The position numbers and the translations under genes are program-made. Shown piece after piece: positions 36,966 through 44,471 of a stretch of DNA of 64,000 nt. How positions within the stretch are numbered: the stretch's first letter is position 1; every line of letters starts with the position of its first letter. Below the pieces are notes generated by a model that worked only from the letters and a program-made list of their open reading frames with translations, was not told the DNA's origin and did no database searches. The stretch lies in assembly GCA_023412665.1 (NCBI GenBank), contig JAEZCA010000046.1:62001-126000 (forward strand). Reading direction: 5' to 3'. The DNA comes from Bacillota bacterium. GTDB lineage: Bacteria > Bacillota > Clostridia > Acetivibrionales > DTU013.

Positions 36966-38219
36966 TCAGAGATACTCCTCTGCAAATGCCTTCATAGCCT
37001 TTTCAAAACACTCTACCGGCACTCTGGACATACCAGCTCCTATAAGACCTCCTTCATAATTAAACATACCTCCGTGGATTACAGGGCAAATACCTGTTTT
37101 AAGTACAAGCCGGATATCGATGCCCACTGGCAGAAAATCGAAATCTATATTTGGGACTGGGAAATTCGGATTCTTTGAAATAGAAATGTGTTCCATTTCA
37201 CGTGTTTGAGCAATAGCTTCCTGCATTGACATCCCGCGCAAATTGCATACTATGGGACTGGCTGCGGCAGCGAACCCTCCCATACCCGCACACTCGACAA
37301 CGCAACTATCTCCGATCCATGGCAACTGGTCCTTTTCGTTAAATTTTGTCAAGGTATATCTTCCTTCCAGCTTTGGTGCAGGGGCACAAAACCATTGATC
37401 TTTCAAGCCTGCTACCTTTATACCAAATTCCACGCCATTGCCACACACAGCGGTTACCATGGTTGAGTATTCAATACCATCTGCGGCCAATAGAGCGGAA
37501 CGTGCCGCGCCCTGGCCATAGCAGTGGAAAAACCGCGGAGTATCAACAATATATCTGACAGCCTTCATAATCTTATCTTTTGGAAAATCCAGCATAAACA
37601 AATCAGGCAGGAATTCTTTATCATAGATTAGATCACTCGCTGTTTGTCGTGTATGGTTCTCGTCACCCATTTGCATTGATTCAGCCAGAATAGGCTTTAT
37701 TGACAGGCCATTACGCTTTTTAAGTGCCTCTCTGATAACCGGAAATATTTCTTCCCGCATACACCTCAGGTTTTCAGCAATATCTTCCGAGTAAAGGCCC
37801 CATCCGCAGAACCCTCCCTGAAAAGGTCCTTCTGCAGGGAATGTCGCAGCACGCTTGCCGCTTGTTCTGTCTTCTATAACATTCATCATGATGGATTTTG
37901 TAATAATGCCTGTACCGGCACCTACAGTATTGTGGTCAAGTGCGCTTTCAATTTTTATTTCACCTGAACGAATAATTTCAACTGATTCCTTCTCGTCTTT
38001 CGCCCAACCTTCAAAGAGCATTGCACTGACCATGCCCCGCTTATGCAGCATAACCATGTCATCATAATCAATTGGAGGTCCGGAATGCAAAATCATGTGA
38101 TCCTCAAGGCCGTCGATACACTCACCTGCAGGCAGAACATCGACCCAAACAGGATCTGAATCAATAATACAATGCACTGCCCTTTCATTTGCTTCTTTAA
38201 TCTTTTCCTGAATACTCAT
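36966..38219 (-). CDS. DUF1116 protein (AllG/YlbE-like)
   Basis: A 417-residue DUF1116 protein, the family of E. coli AllG (YlbE), a catalytic partner of FdrA in oxamate carbamoyltransferase. Family-like segments include NERAVHCIIDSDPVWVDVLP near the N-terminus, HNTVGAGTGIITKSI, a Gly-rich GPFQGGFCGWG, and ICPVIHGGMFNYEGGLIGAG near the C-terminus. ATG 38219 follows AGGGA. It lies between FdrA and the acyl kinase gene, with a two-base gap to the latter. The assignment to family is firm; the reaction is inferred. Confidence 0.87.
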   Translation of the reverse strand: MSIQEKIKEANERAVHCIIDSDPVWVDVLPAGECIDGLEDHMILHSGPPIDYDDMVMLHKRGMVSAMLFEGWAKDEKESVEIIRSGEIKIESALDHNTVGAGTGIITKSIMMNVIEDRTSGKRAATFPAEGPFQGGFCGWGLYSEDIAENLRCMREEIFPVIREALKKRNGLSIKPILAESMQMGDENHTRQTASDLIYDKEFLPDLFMLDFPKDKIMKAVRYIVDTPRFFHCYGQGAARSALLAADGIEYSTMVTAVCGNGVEFGIKVAGLKDQWFCAPAPKLEGRYTLTKFNEKDQLPWIGDSCVVECAGMGGFAAAASPIVCNLRGMSMQEAIAQTREMEHISISKNPNFPVPNIDFDFLPVGIDIRLVLKTGICPVIHGGMFNYEGGLIGAGMSRVPVECFEKAMKAFAEEYL

Positions 38220-38284
38220 TGTTCTTTCCCTTCGACAGTAGTATTTATGAATATATGACAAGTAAGAAAACCTACATTTAGCAC

Positions 38285-38437
38285 TTAAAGCAGCTTACTA
38301 AGAAGATCTAAAATTTCTTCGCTTTGCTGTTTAACAGGATGCCACTCAATTTGCACTGCCTCTACGTTTTGCCGGATAAGGGCATCATAAAATTTTTTAA
38401 TTCCAATATTAATTACACGCGGTTTTTTCCCGAACAT
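38285..38437 (-). CDS. 50-residue protein equal to the C-terminal domain of FdrA
   Basis: A small gene whose ATG (38435-38437) overlaps the TAA of fdrA as TAATG, with GGAGGG 9 bases upstream. The product begins MFGKKPRVINIGIKKF and contains VQIEWHPV, ending in DLLSKLL. This resembles the extreme C-terminus of E. coli FdrA, which as I remember it has VINIG near the start and QWSPV before a final helix. The main FdrA frame here stops just before this module, so the domain is supplied as a separate subunit. Direct translational coupling supports a 1:1 complex. No other function is evident. Confidence 0.75.
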   Translation of the reverse strand: MFGKKPRVINIGIKKFYDALIRQNVEAVQIEWHPVKQQSEEILDLLSKLL

Positions 38438-39912
38438 TAAAGATCCCTCCTCTCAAGGGCTGATATAAGGGCAGCAGCAAGTCTCGCGCTTTGATAATTG
38501 CTATCGGAAATAACAGCCCCGTTTTTTTCAAGCTCCTCACGTGCTGCAGCAATATCCTGCGGATCTCCGTCGGCTCCACATATGGTGGCAATGAATATAA
38601 CCTCAGGATGCTTCCTGATAAATGGGATAAAAGGCATTATCGGATTTTCATGTACACCGGGTCCTGTAATAAAATCCAGCAAAATTACTGCTGTTTCAGG
38701 GTCTTCCAGCTCTTGTTCAAGCCGGCTGAGTCTCTGTCCGGGATCAAACACAGGATGCGGCGCCACAGCTGTAAATTCTTCAGAGCCCATATCCAGAATC
38801 GTATGTCCCTTACTTTTAAGATGCGAGTCAAGTTTATTTGCATATCTGGTTTTAAGATTGGAATTTAATATTATATCCGGATTTGTGCTCCTTAAAACTA
38901 TCATGGATTCCTCCGCGAAAGTTCCTCCGCAATATATTCCGCGAAAATATTTTCTTTCCGGACTCAATCGTGAAAGCTCCACGACAGCCATTTTCTGAGT
39001 TTGGTCATCATTCCATCCAAATACAGGCTTTTTCCCGCTTTGCAATTCTACAGATTTTAGAGCAGCCTCCTCCAAAGTATAGGCAAAATGCGTTTTATGC
39101 CCGTGGAACATTGTCTCATCGCTGCCTAAAAAGACTGCAACAACAGGTTTCTTCAAATTATCGGCATGAGAGAGAACATTTGACATTACACCAGTATCCG
39201 CAAGCTTTGAGACAAGACAAATAACCTTTGTTTCATCATCATTATCCAGACGATCCATGCCCATACACATTGTTATACCGCCGATCTCCGGCTTAAGATC
39301 CCGTCCTCCTGTACCAATAATGCATGAAACTCCATATCCCAAACGTTCAATCAGACAAGCCACTTCCTGCGCACCGGAACCCGAAGCGCCAATAATTCCT
39401 ATTTCCCCGTGACGCACAATGCTGCCTGCTGCCAGCGCTACACCCCCCAACAGACCCACACCGGCATCCGGGCCCATTACAAGGCATCCCTTGGATCTTC
39501 CAAGTTTTTTTAATTCCAGTTCATCAGCTATAGGTACGTTATCCGAAAAAATAAATACATCCAGGCCCTTTTCAATAGCTTTTTTAGCTTCTGCCGCAGC
39601 GTATTCTCCAGGAAGCGATATCTGTACCAAATCATATGGATCATTTTCAAGATTGATATCATCAAGATTGCAATATCTTCTGTTAGTGCCGCTAATATTT
39701 TTGTGATCTAAAATCTCGAGGCCTGATTTAATTACTGTATCGGCGGTTTCCTCGTCATCAGCATCTAAAGCGAGCATCAGGTCGCTTTTTGTCGTTTGCG
39801 GCGGAATCTCATATCCATTTTGAGAGAGTATCTCAATATTAGCAGGCGTTCCCATACCGCAATCTGCGGCATTAATACCTTTTTGCCTTAATAGCTCCTC
39901 CGCAACACCCAT
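38437..39912 (-). CDS. fdrA: FdrA/AllF-like protein, succinyl-CoA-synthetase-related carbamoyl/acyl transferase subunit
   Basis: An FdrA family protein related to the alpha chain of acyl-CoA synthetases. From ATG 39912 it has 491 residues; segments include MGTPANIEIL, ISLPGEYAAAEAKKAIEKG, VMGPDAG, GIIGASGSGAQEV and IIGTGGRDL. In E. coli FdrA (AllF) is part of oxamate carbamoyltransferase. The frame stays open upstream to 39981, and the codons just before the ATG spell YIIKNRYVDSVTL, which matches the conserved FdrA N-terminus, yet no ATG, GTG or TTG exists there. A rare ATT/ATA start (39943-39948 or 39967-39969), a frameshift from the overlapping flavoprotein gene, or a sequence error is needed. 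The C-terminal domain is split off as the next gene. Confidence 0.88.
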   Translation of the reverse strand: MGVAEELLRQKGINAADCGMGTPANIEILSQNGYEIPPQTTKSDLMLALDADDEETADTVIKSGLEILDHKNISGTNRRYCNLDDINLENDPYDLVQISLPGEYAAAEAKKAIEKGLDVFIFSDNVPIADELELKKLGRSKGCLVMGPDAGVGLLGGVALAAGSIVRHGEIGIIGASGSGAQEVACLIERLGYGVSCIIGTGGRDLKPEIGGITMCMGMDRLDNDDETKVICLVSKLADTGVMSNVLSHADNLKKPVVAVFLGSDETMFHGHKTHFAYTLEEAALKSVELQSGKKPVFGWNDDQTQKMAVVELSRLSPERKYFRGIYCGGTFAEESMIVLRSTNPDIILNSNLKTRYANKLDSHLKSKGHTILDMGSEEFTAVAPHPVFDPGQRLSRLEQELEDPETAVILLDFITGPGVHENPIMPFIPFIRKHPEVIFIATICGADGDPQDIAAAREELEKNGAVISDSNYQSARLAAALISALERRDL

Positions 39913-39941
39913 AAGGGTAACAGAATCAACATAACGGTTTT

Positions 39942-41567
39942 TTATAATATATACCTTTTTCGTATCAATACCCCCCTTTTTTCAGATGCCTTCATGCTTT
40001 TATTGCTGGAAACAACGACATTATGAGGTTTTTCATCTCTGCCGGCGCCATCTATCCTGTTGTGACATCCTGCCGAGTCTGTGCGTTCCAGCGCAGAAAG
40101 GCATAAGAGCTTTGCCGTCAGCAAATCATTACATAATCTCAAGCGCTCAAAAGCTTCATGATATCCGTCTACAGCAAGGTTTTCCAAACGCTCTGACAAA
40201 TTACTCAGAATATTCCCGGCATTTATAAGCCTGCATCCCTCACGAAGTACTCCAAGCGAATCATCTATAGTTCTTTGCATAAGCTCTCTGATTTCTGTGA
40301 TTTCATTATGTGCCGGTCCGCCGTCCGTTCTGCCTATTATCGTTTTCGCCCATTTTTCGCTGCATGGACGGCTATTGTAATCGTTTTCCAAGTATTTTGA
40401 AACAGCATAACCGGCACGGCGACCAAATACTAATGTTTCAAGCCCCGCGCTGCCTCCGATCCTGTTTGCGCCATGAATGCCTCCTGCAATTTCACCGCAC
40501 GCATACAAGCCTGGAACAGAAGCAGAACACATCTCATCAATTTCAACTCCGCCTAATGAGGTATGCGCTGCAGGAGCAAGCTCAATCATTTCTTTTGACA
40601 GGTCAATGCCTACATTTGCATATCGCTCAAAATAGACAGGATATACTTTTTTTAATTTGTCCTCTCCGACCTGAGTTGCATCAAACCATATACCACCGTG
40701 AGGAGTACCATTTCCGGCACGAATCTCATTGGCAATGCGAAGTGCCATTACATCCTTCCCAACACATTCCGTATTCTCAGGATAATTAAGCATGAATCTT
40801 TCTTTTTTAGAATTGCGTAAAACAGCGCCTTCATACAGCATTGTCGTAATCATGCCCAGGCCTTTACCAGCCGGAGGCCATACGGCAACGCTCGGTTCAA
40901 ACTGGACGAATTCCAGATCAAGAAGATTAGCTCCGGCATTAAAAGCCATAGCTATTCCATCTCCACCTGAATCCCGTTTATTTGTAGAAAACGGATAAAT
41001 TCCGCAAAATCCCCCGGATGCCAGGATAATTGCTTTTGCTTGAATGATAAAAAACGTGTTTGCTGATTTATCGTAAACTAAAGCGCCCGAAACACTTCCT
41101 TCTTCGGTGCACAGGCTTAAAGCGCGGGAATTTTTTATGATCCGTACATTTCCGTTTAATTCCCTGTTTAACCTTGCCATTATCTCAGGTCCCGCGCCAC
41201 GGGTACACGATACAAGTCTTGAACAGCTTGCTCCAAGAGGCCGGAGAAGCCTATACCGGTCCCCATCACGGTCAAACTCAATGCCCAAATCCTCCAGCCA
41301 TTTAAAGCAAGCAATACTGTCGTCGCAAAGAGCTCTTGCCAAAGCCGGACTGTTTAAATGGCAGCCGCTGCTTAATGTATCAGAAAAATATATGTCAGCT
41401 GAATCATTTTCATCCAACGGAACACAAAAAGCATGAATCCACGGAGAAGCTCCCGGTCCATCCGACAGTACGATAACATTTTTATTCTCATTGAATAGAA
41501 CATGCGCAGCCGTGAGCCCTGCGAGTCCGGAGCCAATTACCAGAACATCTGCTTCAACTTTTTCCAC
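39942..41567 (-). CDS. FAD-dependent oxidoreductase of the fumarate reductase/aspartate oxidase family
   Basis: A 541-residue flavoprotein with dinucleotide-binding VIGSGLAGLTAAH near residues 11-23, active-site-type HTSLGGVEID, and a C-terminal FAD loop GANRIGGSAGLETLVFG. These fit succinate dehydrogenase/fumarate reductase flavoproteins, L-aspartate oxidase and related soluble enzymes. GTG 41567 is eight bases after GGGG. No Fe-S or membrane-anchor subunit is next to it. It is the first gene of the FdrA/Entner-Doudoroff run and overlaps the upstream extension of fdrA by about 27 bases. It may oxidise or reduce a dicarboxylic or sugar-derived acid; the reaction is not known. Confidence 0.82.
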   Translation of the reverse strand: MEKVEADVLVIGSGLAGLTAAHVLFNENKNVIVLSDGPGASPWIHAFCVPLDENDSADIYFSDTLSSGCHLNSPALARALCDDSIACFKWLEDLGIEFDRDGDRYRLLRPLGASCSRLVSCTRGAGPEIMARLNRELNGNVRIIKNSRALSLCTEEGSVSGALVYDKSANTFFIIQAKAIILASGGFCGIYPFSTNKRDSGGDGIAMAFNAGANLLDLEFVQFEPSVAVWPPAGKGLGMITTMLYEGAVLRNSKKERFMLNYPENTECVGKDVMALRIANEIRAGNGTPHGGIWFDATQVGEDKLKKVYPVYFERYANVGIDLSKEMIELAPAAHTSLGGVEIDEMCSASVPGLYACGEIAGGIHGANRIGGSAGLETLVFGRRAGYAVSKYLENDYNSRPCSEKWAKTIIGRTDGGPAHNEITEIRELMQRTIDDSLGVLREGCRLINAGNILSNLSERLENLAVDGYHEAFERLRLCNDLLTAKLLCLSALERTDSAGCHNRIDGAGRDEKPHNVVVSSNKSMKASEKRGVLIRKRYIL

Positions 41568-41718
41568 GATTAGTACCCCATTTTATGCAATGTATGTTTC
41601 AAAAACTCACAGAGGTATTATGTAAAATTATTTCAAGACTCAATGCTTTAACTTTATCCTGGCTTTATCCTCGTTATAGCTATTTACCTGTAAATTGATA
41701 TTTGCGATTATCAGAAAG

Positions 41719-42516
41719 CTACTTATCCGTTTTCATCACATAAGCAAATAAATTTTCACCTAAGTATCCCAGTCTTTTTGAGATTTCAAATGCTGCAGTA
41801 TTTATTTTTGTCCCAAGTATTTCTCTTCTTTCTTCCGACATGCTCTCAAGGAAAGTAACATTGCTTATCGCTGCAACAACCTTATTTTCCGAATTTAATA
41901 TTGGAGCTGCAACGGAACTGATAAGGCTCGAAATATCCGTGCCTCTATCAACGGCATATCCGAGGTTCCTTGTGTCATTTAAATATTTAACTAGTGAATC
42001 CCGATCGGAAATAATTGGATTATTGCATTCCTCGATCATTTCGTCAGTAACACAGGACAATGCCTCCTCATCTTCCATTGCAGAAAGGATGGCCTTGCCT
42101 AAACCTGTTTTTAATAAATCACTCACACTTCCGACATCACTAGTGGTTTGAAGAGGTGATTCAGAAATTAATTTCATTACATATGCTATGTGGCTGGTAC
42201 CATTTCGCACGGCCAGAAAAACAGTATCACCACTTTCATCTCTGAGTTTTGTAAGAATAGGACGTGAAATTTCACAAATATCCAGTTTTCTAAAATATGA
42301 ATAACCAACAGAAAATGCCTCAAGTCCAAGTCGATATGTATGCAGACGTTCAGAATCAATTTCCAAAAAACCAGTCTGGCGTAAGGTATGAACAATATCA
42401 AATACGCTGCTTTTAGGTATTTTCAGCGCTTGACTAATTTCACTTATAGTCATGCCAGATTGAGAATTTGCAACAAGTTTAAGAATAGATACTGCTTTTT
42501 CTACACTATGATTCAT
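41719..42516 (-). CDS. IclR-family transcriptional regulator
   Basis: A 265-residue regulator with an N-terminal winged helix (SVEKAVSILKLVANSQSG, then TISEISQALKIPKSSVFDIV) and a C-terminal GAF-like effector domain. ATG 42516 follows AAGGAG; the longer upstream frame is rejected because it would extend into the promoter. Two tandem palindromes lie over its own start of transcription, suggesting autoregulation. The 12-gene catabolic run begins about 150 bases downstream, the likely target. The effector may be a keto-deoxy sugar acid as for KdgR-type members; that is inference. Confidence 0.88.
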   Translation of the reverse strand: MNHSVEKAVSILKLVANSQSGMTISEISQALKIPKSSVFDIVHTLRQTGFLEIDSERLHTYRLGLEAFSVGYSYFRKLDICEISRPILTKLRDESGDTVFLAVRNGTSHIAYVMKLISESPLQTTSDVGSVSDLLKTGLGKAILSAMEDEEALSCVTDEMIEECNNPIISDRDSLVKYLNDTRNLGYAVDRGTDISSLISSVAAPILNSENKVVAAISNVTFLESMSEERREILGTKINTAAFEISKRLGYLGENLFAYVMKTDK

Positions 42517-42538
42517 AAGTGTCTTTCTCCTTATACCT

Positions 42539-42573
42539 GTTCGTATATCCGAACGCCGTCCGTATTTCTGTAC
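42539..42573. promoter_or_regulatory. Two tandem IclR-type operators
   Basis: GTTCGTATATCCGAAC (42539-42554) is a 16-base palindrome, and GTCCGTATTTCTGTAC (42558-42573) is a related copy 19 bases further; the consensus is GTYCGTATWTCYGWAC. They lie between the -10 box and the regulator's start codon, so bound protein would block the promoter. Confidence 0.75.
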
Positions 42574-42580
42574 GTATTGA

Positions 42581-42609
42581 ATTTTATCATACGCTCCACC
42601 AGTTGTCAA
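42581..42609 (-). promoter_or_regulatory. Promoter of the IclR-family gene
   Basis: TTGACA (42604-42609) and TAAAAT (42581-42586) on the minus strand with 17-base spacing; the start point would fall at about 42574, next to the second operator. Confidence 0.78.
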
Positions 42610-42735
42610 CCCTCCAAATTCACCTCTTAATTTGCACGTAATTTGAACTGTAAATTCTCATCTTTACATTCAATTCTAAAATTAAAAGTAAATAATTTTT
42701 TAAGAAGGATTTTTTGAATCCATGTCGAATTATAT

Positions 42736-42746
42736 TGGTCAGGCCA
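42736..42746. promoter_or_regulatory. FadR/GntR-type operator upstream of the lct-type regulator
   Basis: TGGTCAGGCCA fits the FadR-subfamily consensus TGGTNNNACCA with one mismatch. It lies 27 bases before the regulator start codon. A related site lies before etfB at 43591. Confidence 0.5.
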
Positions 42747-42773
42747 CCATACCATATATGAAAAGGATAAAAT

Positions 42774-43472
42774 ATGGAAATAAGTCCAATTAGCATGAAG
42801 AGAATATATCAGTCTATCATAAACCAATTCATTGATCTTATAAAAAAAGGTGAACTGAAGGTTGGCGACAGGCTGCCGCCAGAGCGCACTCTGGCAGAGA
42901 TGTTTAAAGTTAGCCGGGCTTCGATCCGCGAAGCATTCAGCGCTATGGAGATTATCGGCCTTATAGAAGTTAGACCCGGTGAGGGCTCATTTATATCTGA
43001 TCTTAATATTGGTCCTTTTCTAAATACAATATCTCCGCTATTAGTTACAAATGATGATTTGGAGACTGATCTTCTGGATTTCAGAAAGCTTATTGAAATT
43101 GAAGCAGTCAGGTTGGCTGCCGCCAAAGCTGACGAAGAAGGACTGACCATGCTGCAGAGTTCCCTGTCCAGGATGGAAACTGCGATAGAAAAAAACGACA
43201 CTATACTAGGCGCCGAGGCGGATGTAGAATTTCACAAGACGATATTCAACCTGACGGAAAACTATATTCTGATAAAAGCAGCCGAGTGTACTGCATATTT
43301 ATTAGAATGCTCTGTAAAATTTAACAGGACCAAGATACTGAGGGATGAAAACAACTCAAAGGTATTGTTGGCACAGCATACCGATTTATTTGATGCCATA
43401 AAGCAGAAAAATGGACACAAGGCAGCAGAAATCATGGAGAAGCACTTGAATTTTGTTCGTGAAATAAGCTGA
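42774..43472 (+). CDS. FadR-subfamily GntR regulator (LldR/LctA-like)
   Basis: A 232-residue regulator: winged helix with GDRLPPERTLAEMFKVSRASIREAF (split at residues ~31-56) and an alpha-helical FCD effector domain with EFHKTIF and QHTDLFDAI motifs whose His residues can bind metal and ligand. ATG 42774 follows AAAAGGA. It is divergent from the IclR gene and 161 bases before the bifurcating dehydrogenase operon, which carries a matching operator, so it probably represses that operon until lactate is present, as LctA does in Acetobacterium woodii. Confidence 0.88.
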   Translation: MEISPISMKRIYQSIINQFIDLIKKGELKVGDRLPPERTLAEMFKVSRASIREAFSAMEIIGLIEVRPGEGSFISDLNIGPFLNTISPLLVTNDDLETDLLDFRKLIEIEAVRLAAAKADEEGLTMLQSSLSRMETAIEKNDTILGAEADVEFHKTIFNLTENYILIKAAECTAYLLECSVKFNRTKILRDENNSKVLLAQHTDLFDAIKQKNGHKAAEIMEKHLNFVREIS

Positions 43473-43590
43473 CTTACCCGGACATAATTCTTCTGATAAT
43501 GAGTAGGTAATTCAAAAAAGCGGTCATCTAAATGATAAGTTTTTTATTTGTTTGTCACGTTTGTAGTGAGTATGATAAATTTTAACTTTG

Positions 43591-43609
43591 TGGTCTGACC
43601 TCCAGACCA
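43591..43609. promoter_or_regulatory. Palindromic FadR-type operator before etfB
   Basis: TGGTCTG (43591-43597) and CAGACCA (43603-43609) form a 7-bp inverted repeat with 5-base centre; the left part also reads TGGTCTGACC, the FadR-type half-site arrangement. It lies 24 bases before the etfB start codon in the leader, where binding would block transcription. Confidence 0.65.
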
Positions 43610-43633
43610 ACCCACACAGAGAGGAAGGATAAG

Positions 43634-44422
43634 ATGAAAATTCTGGTTTGTATCAAACAAGTGCCCAGCACAAACAACATTGAGGTGGATGAGAAAACAG
43701 GAGTGCTTAAAAGAGACGGGGCGGCAAGCAAAATGAACCCTTATGACTTATATGCCCTGGAAACTGCCATGTGGATAAAAGAAAATATGGGAGGCAGCAT
43801 CACTGTTGTTACCATGGGCCCACCACAGGCGGAGAGTATCATAAGGGAAGCATATATGATGGGCGTCGATGAAGGATACATTTTTTCAGACAGAAGATTC
43901 GCCGGAGCTGACGTGCTTGCAACCTCTTACACACTTTCACAGGGAATTGCGGCCATTGGAGGTTTTGATATGATTTTGTGCGGAAAGCAAACCACCGACG
44001 GAGATACCGCACAGGTCGGCCCTGCCCTTGCCGAATTTCTCGGCATACCTCATGCTGCATGGGTAAATTCCATTGAAAGCATTTCAGAAGAAAGCATTAT
44101 AGTTACACAGGATTTGGCTGACAGCACATCGCTGATTGAACTGACGTATCCATGCCTGATTACTGTCGAGAAGGATATCATACAGCCACGGCTCCCCTCT
44201 TTCAGGAAAAAGCTGCTGACTTCGGACTGGGCGGTAAATATTATGAGTCTGGACAGCTTTGCGGACAAGGATGAGAAAAAATACGGACTGAGCGGATCGG
44301 CTACCAAGGTGGAAAGGATCTTTCCGCCTGAATCCAACACAAGCCAGGTTATGTGGGAGGATGAACCTGATAAGCTGGTTGACAAAATTTTCGAAACCCT
44401 GGCAGAAAAGAAGCTTTTGTAA
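43634..44422 (+). CDS. lctB: Electron-transfer flavoprotein beta subunit of bifurcating lactate dehydrogenase
   Basis: An EtfB/FixA protein of 262 residues with KILVCIKQVP at the N-terminus, the adenine/FAD-binding segment LCGKQTTDGDTAQVGP (~117-132) and a C-terminal arm. GAGAGGAAGG precedes the ATG. In Ldh-Etf complexes the EtfB FAD bifurcates electrons from NADH... in reverse terms, lactate oxidation to NAD is driven by reduced ferredoxin. Gene order EtfB, ferredoxin-EtfA, dehydrogenase, racemase matches lctBCD-F of A. woodii, which supports the symbol by analogy. Confidence 0.9.
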   Translation: MKILVCIKQVPSTNNIEVDEKTGVLKRDGAASKMNPYDLYALETAMWIKENMGGSITVVTMGPPQAESIIREAYMMGVDEGYIFSDRRFAGADVLATSYTLSQGIAAIGGFDMILCGKQTTDGDTAQVGPALAEFLGIPHAAWVNSIESISEESIIVTQDLADSTSLIELTYPCLITVEKDIIQPRLPSFRKKLLTSDWAVNIMSLDSFADKDEKKYGLSGSATKVERIFPPESNTSQVMWEDEPDKLVDKIFETLAEKKLL

Positions 44423-44471
44423 AAGGTTTTTGTTTATTGTAAACATAATATTAATTCAAGGAGACTGTGAA

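Noticed and set aside
27824..41567. Standard allantoin/oxamate degradation locus
   Set aside because: No allantoinase, ureidoglycolate enzyme, or amino-acid-kinase-type carbamate kinase is encoded; the neighbours are sugar-acid enzymes and a sugar importer.
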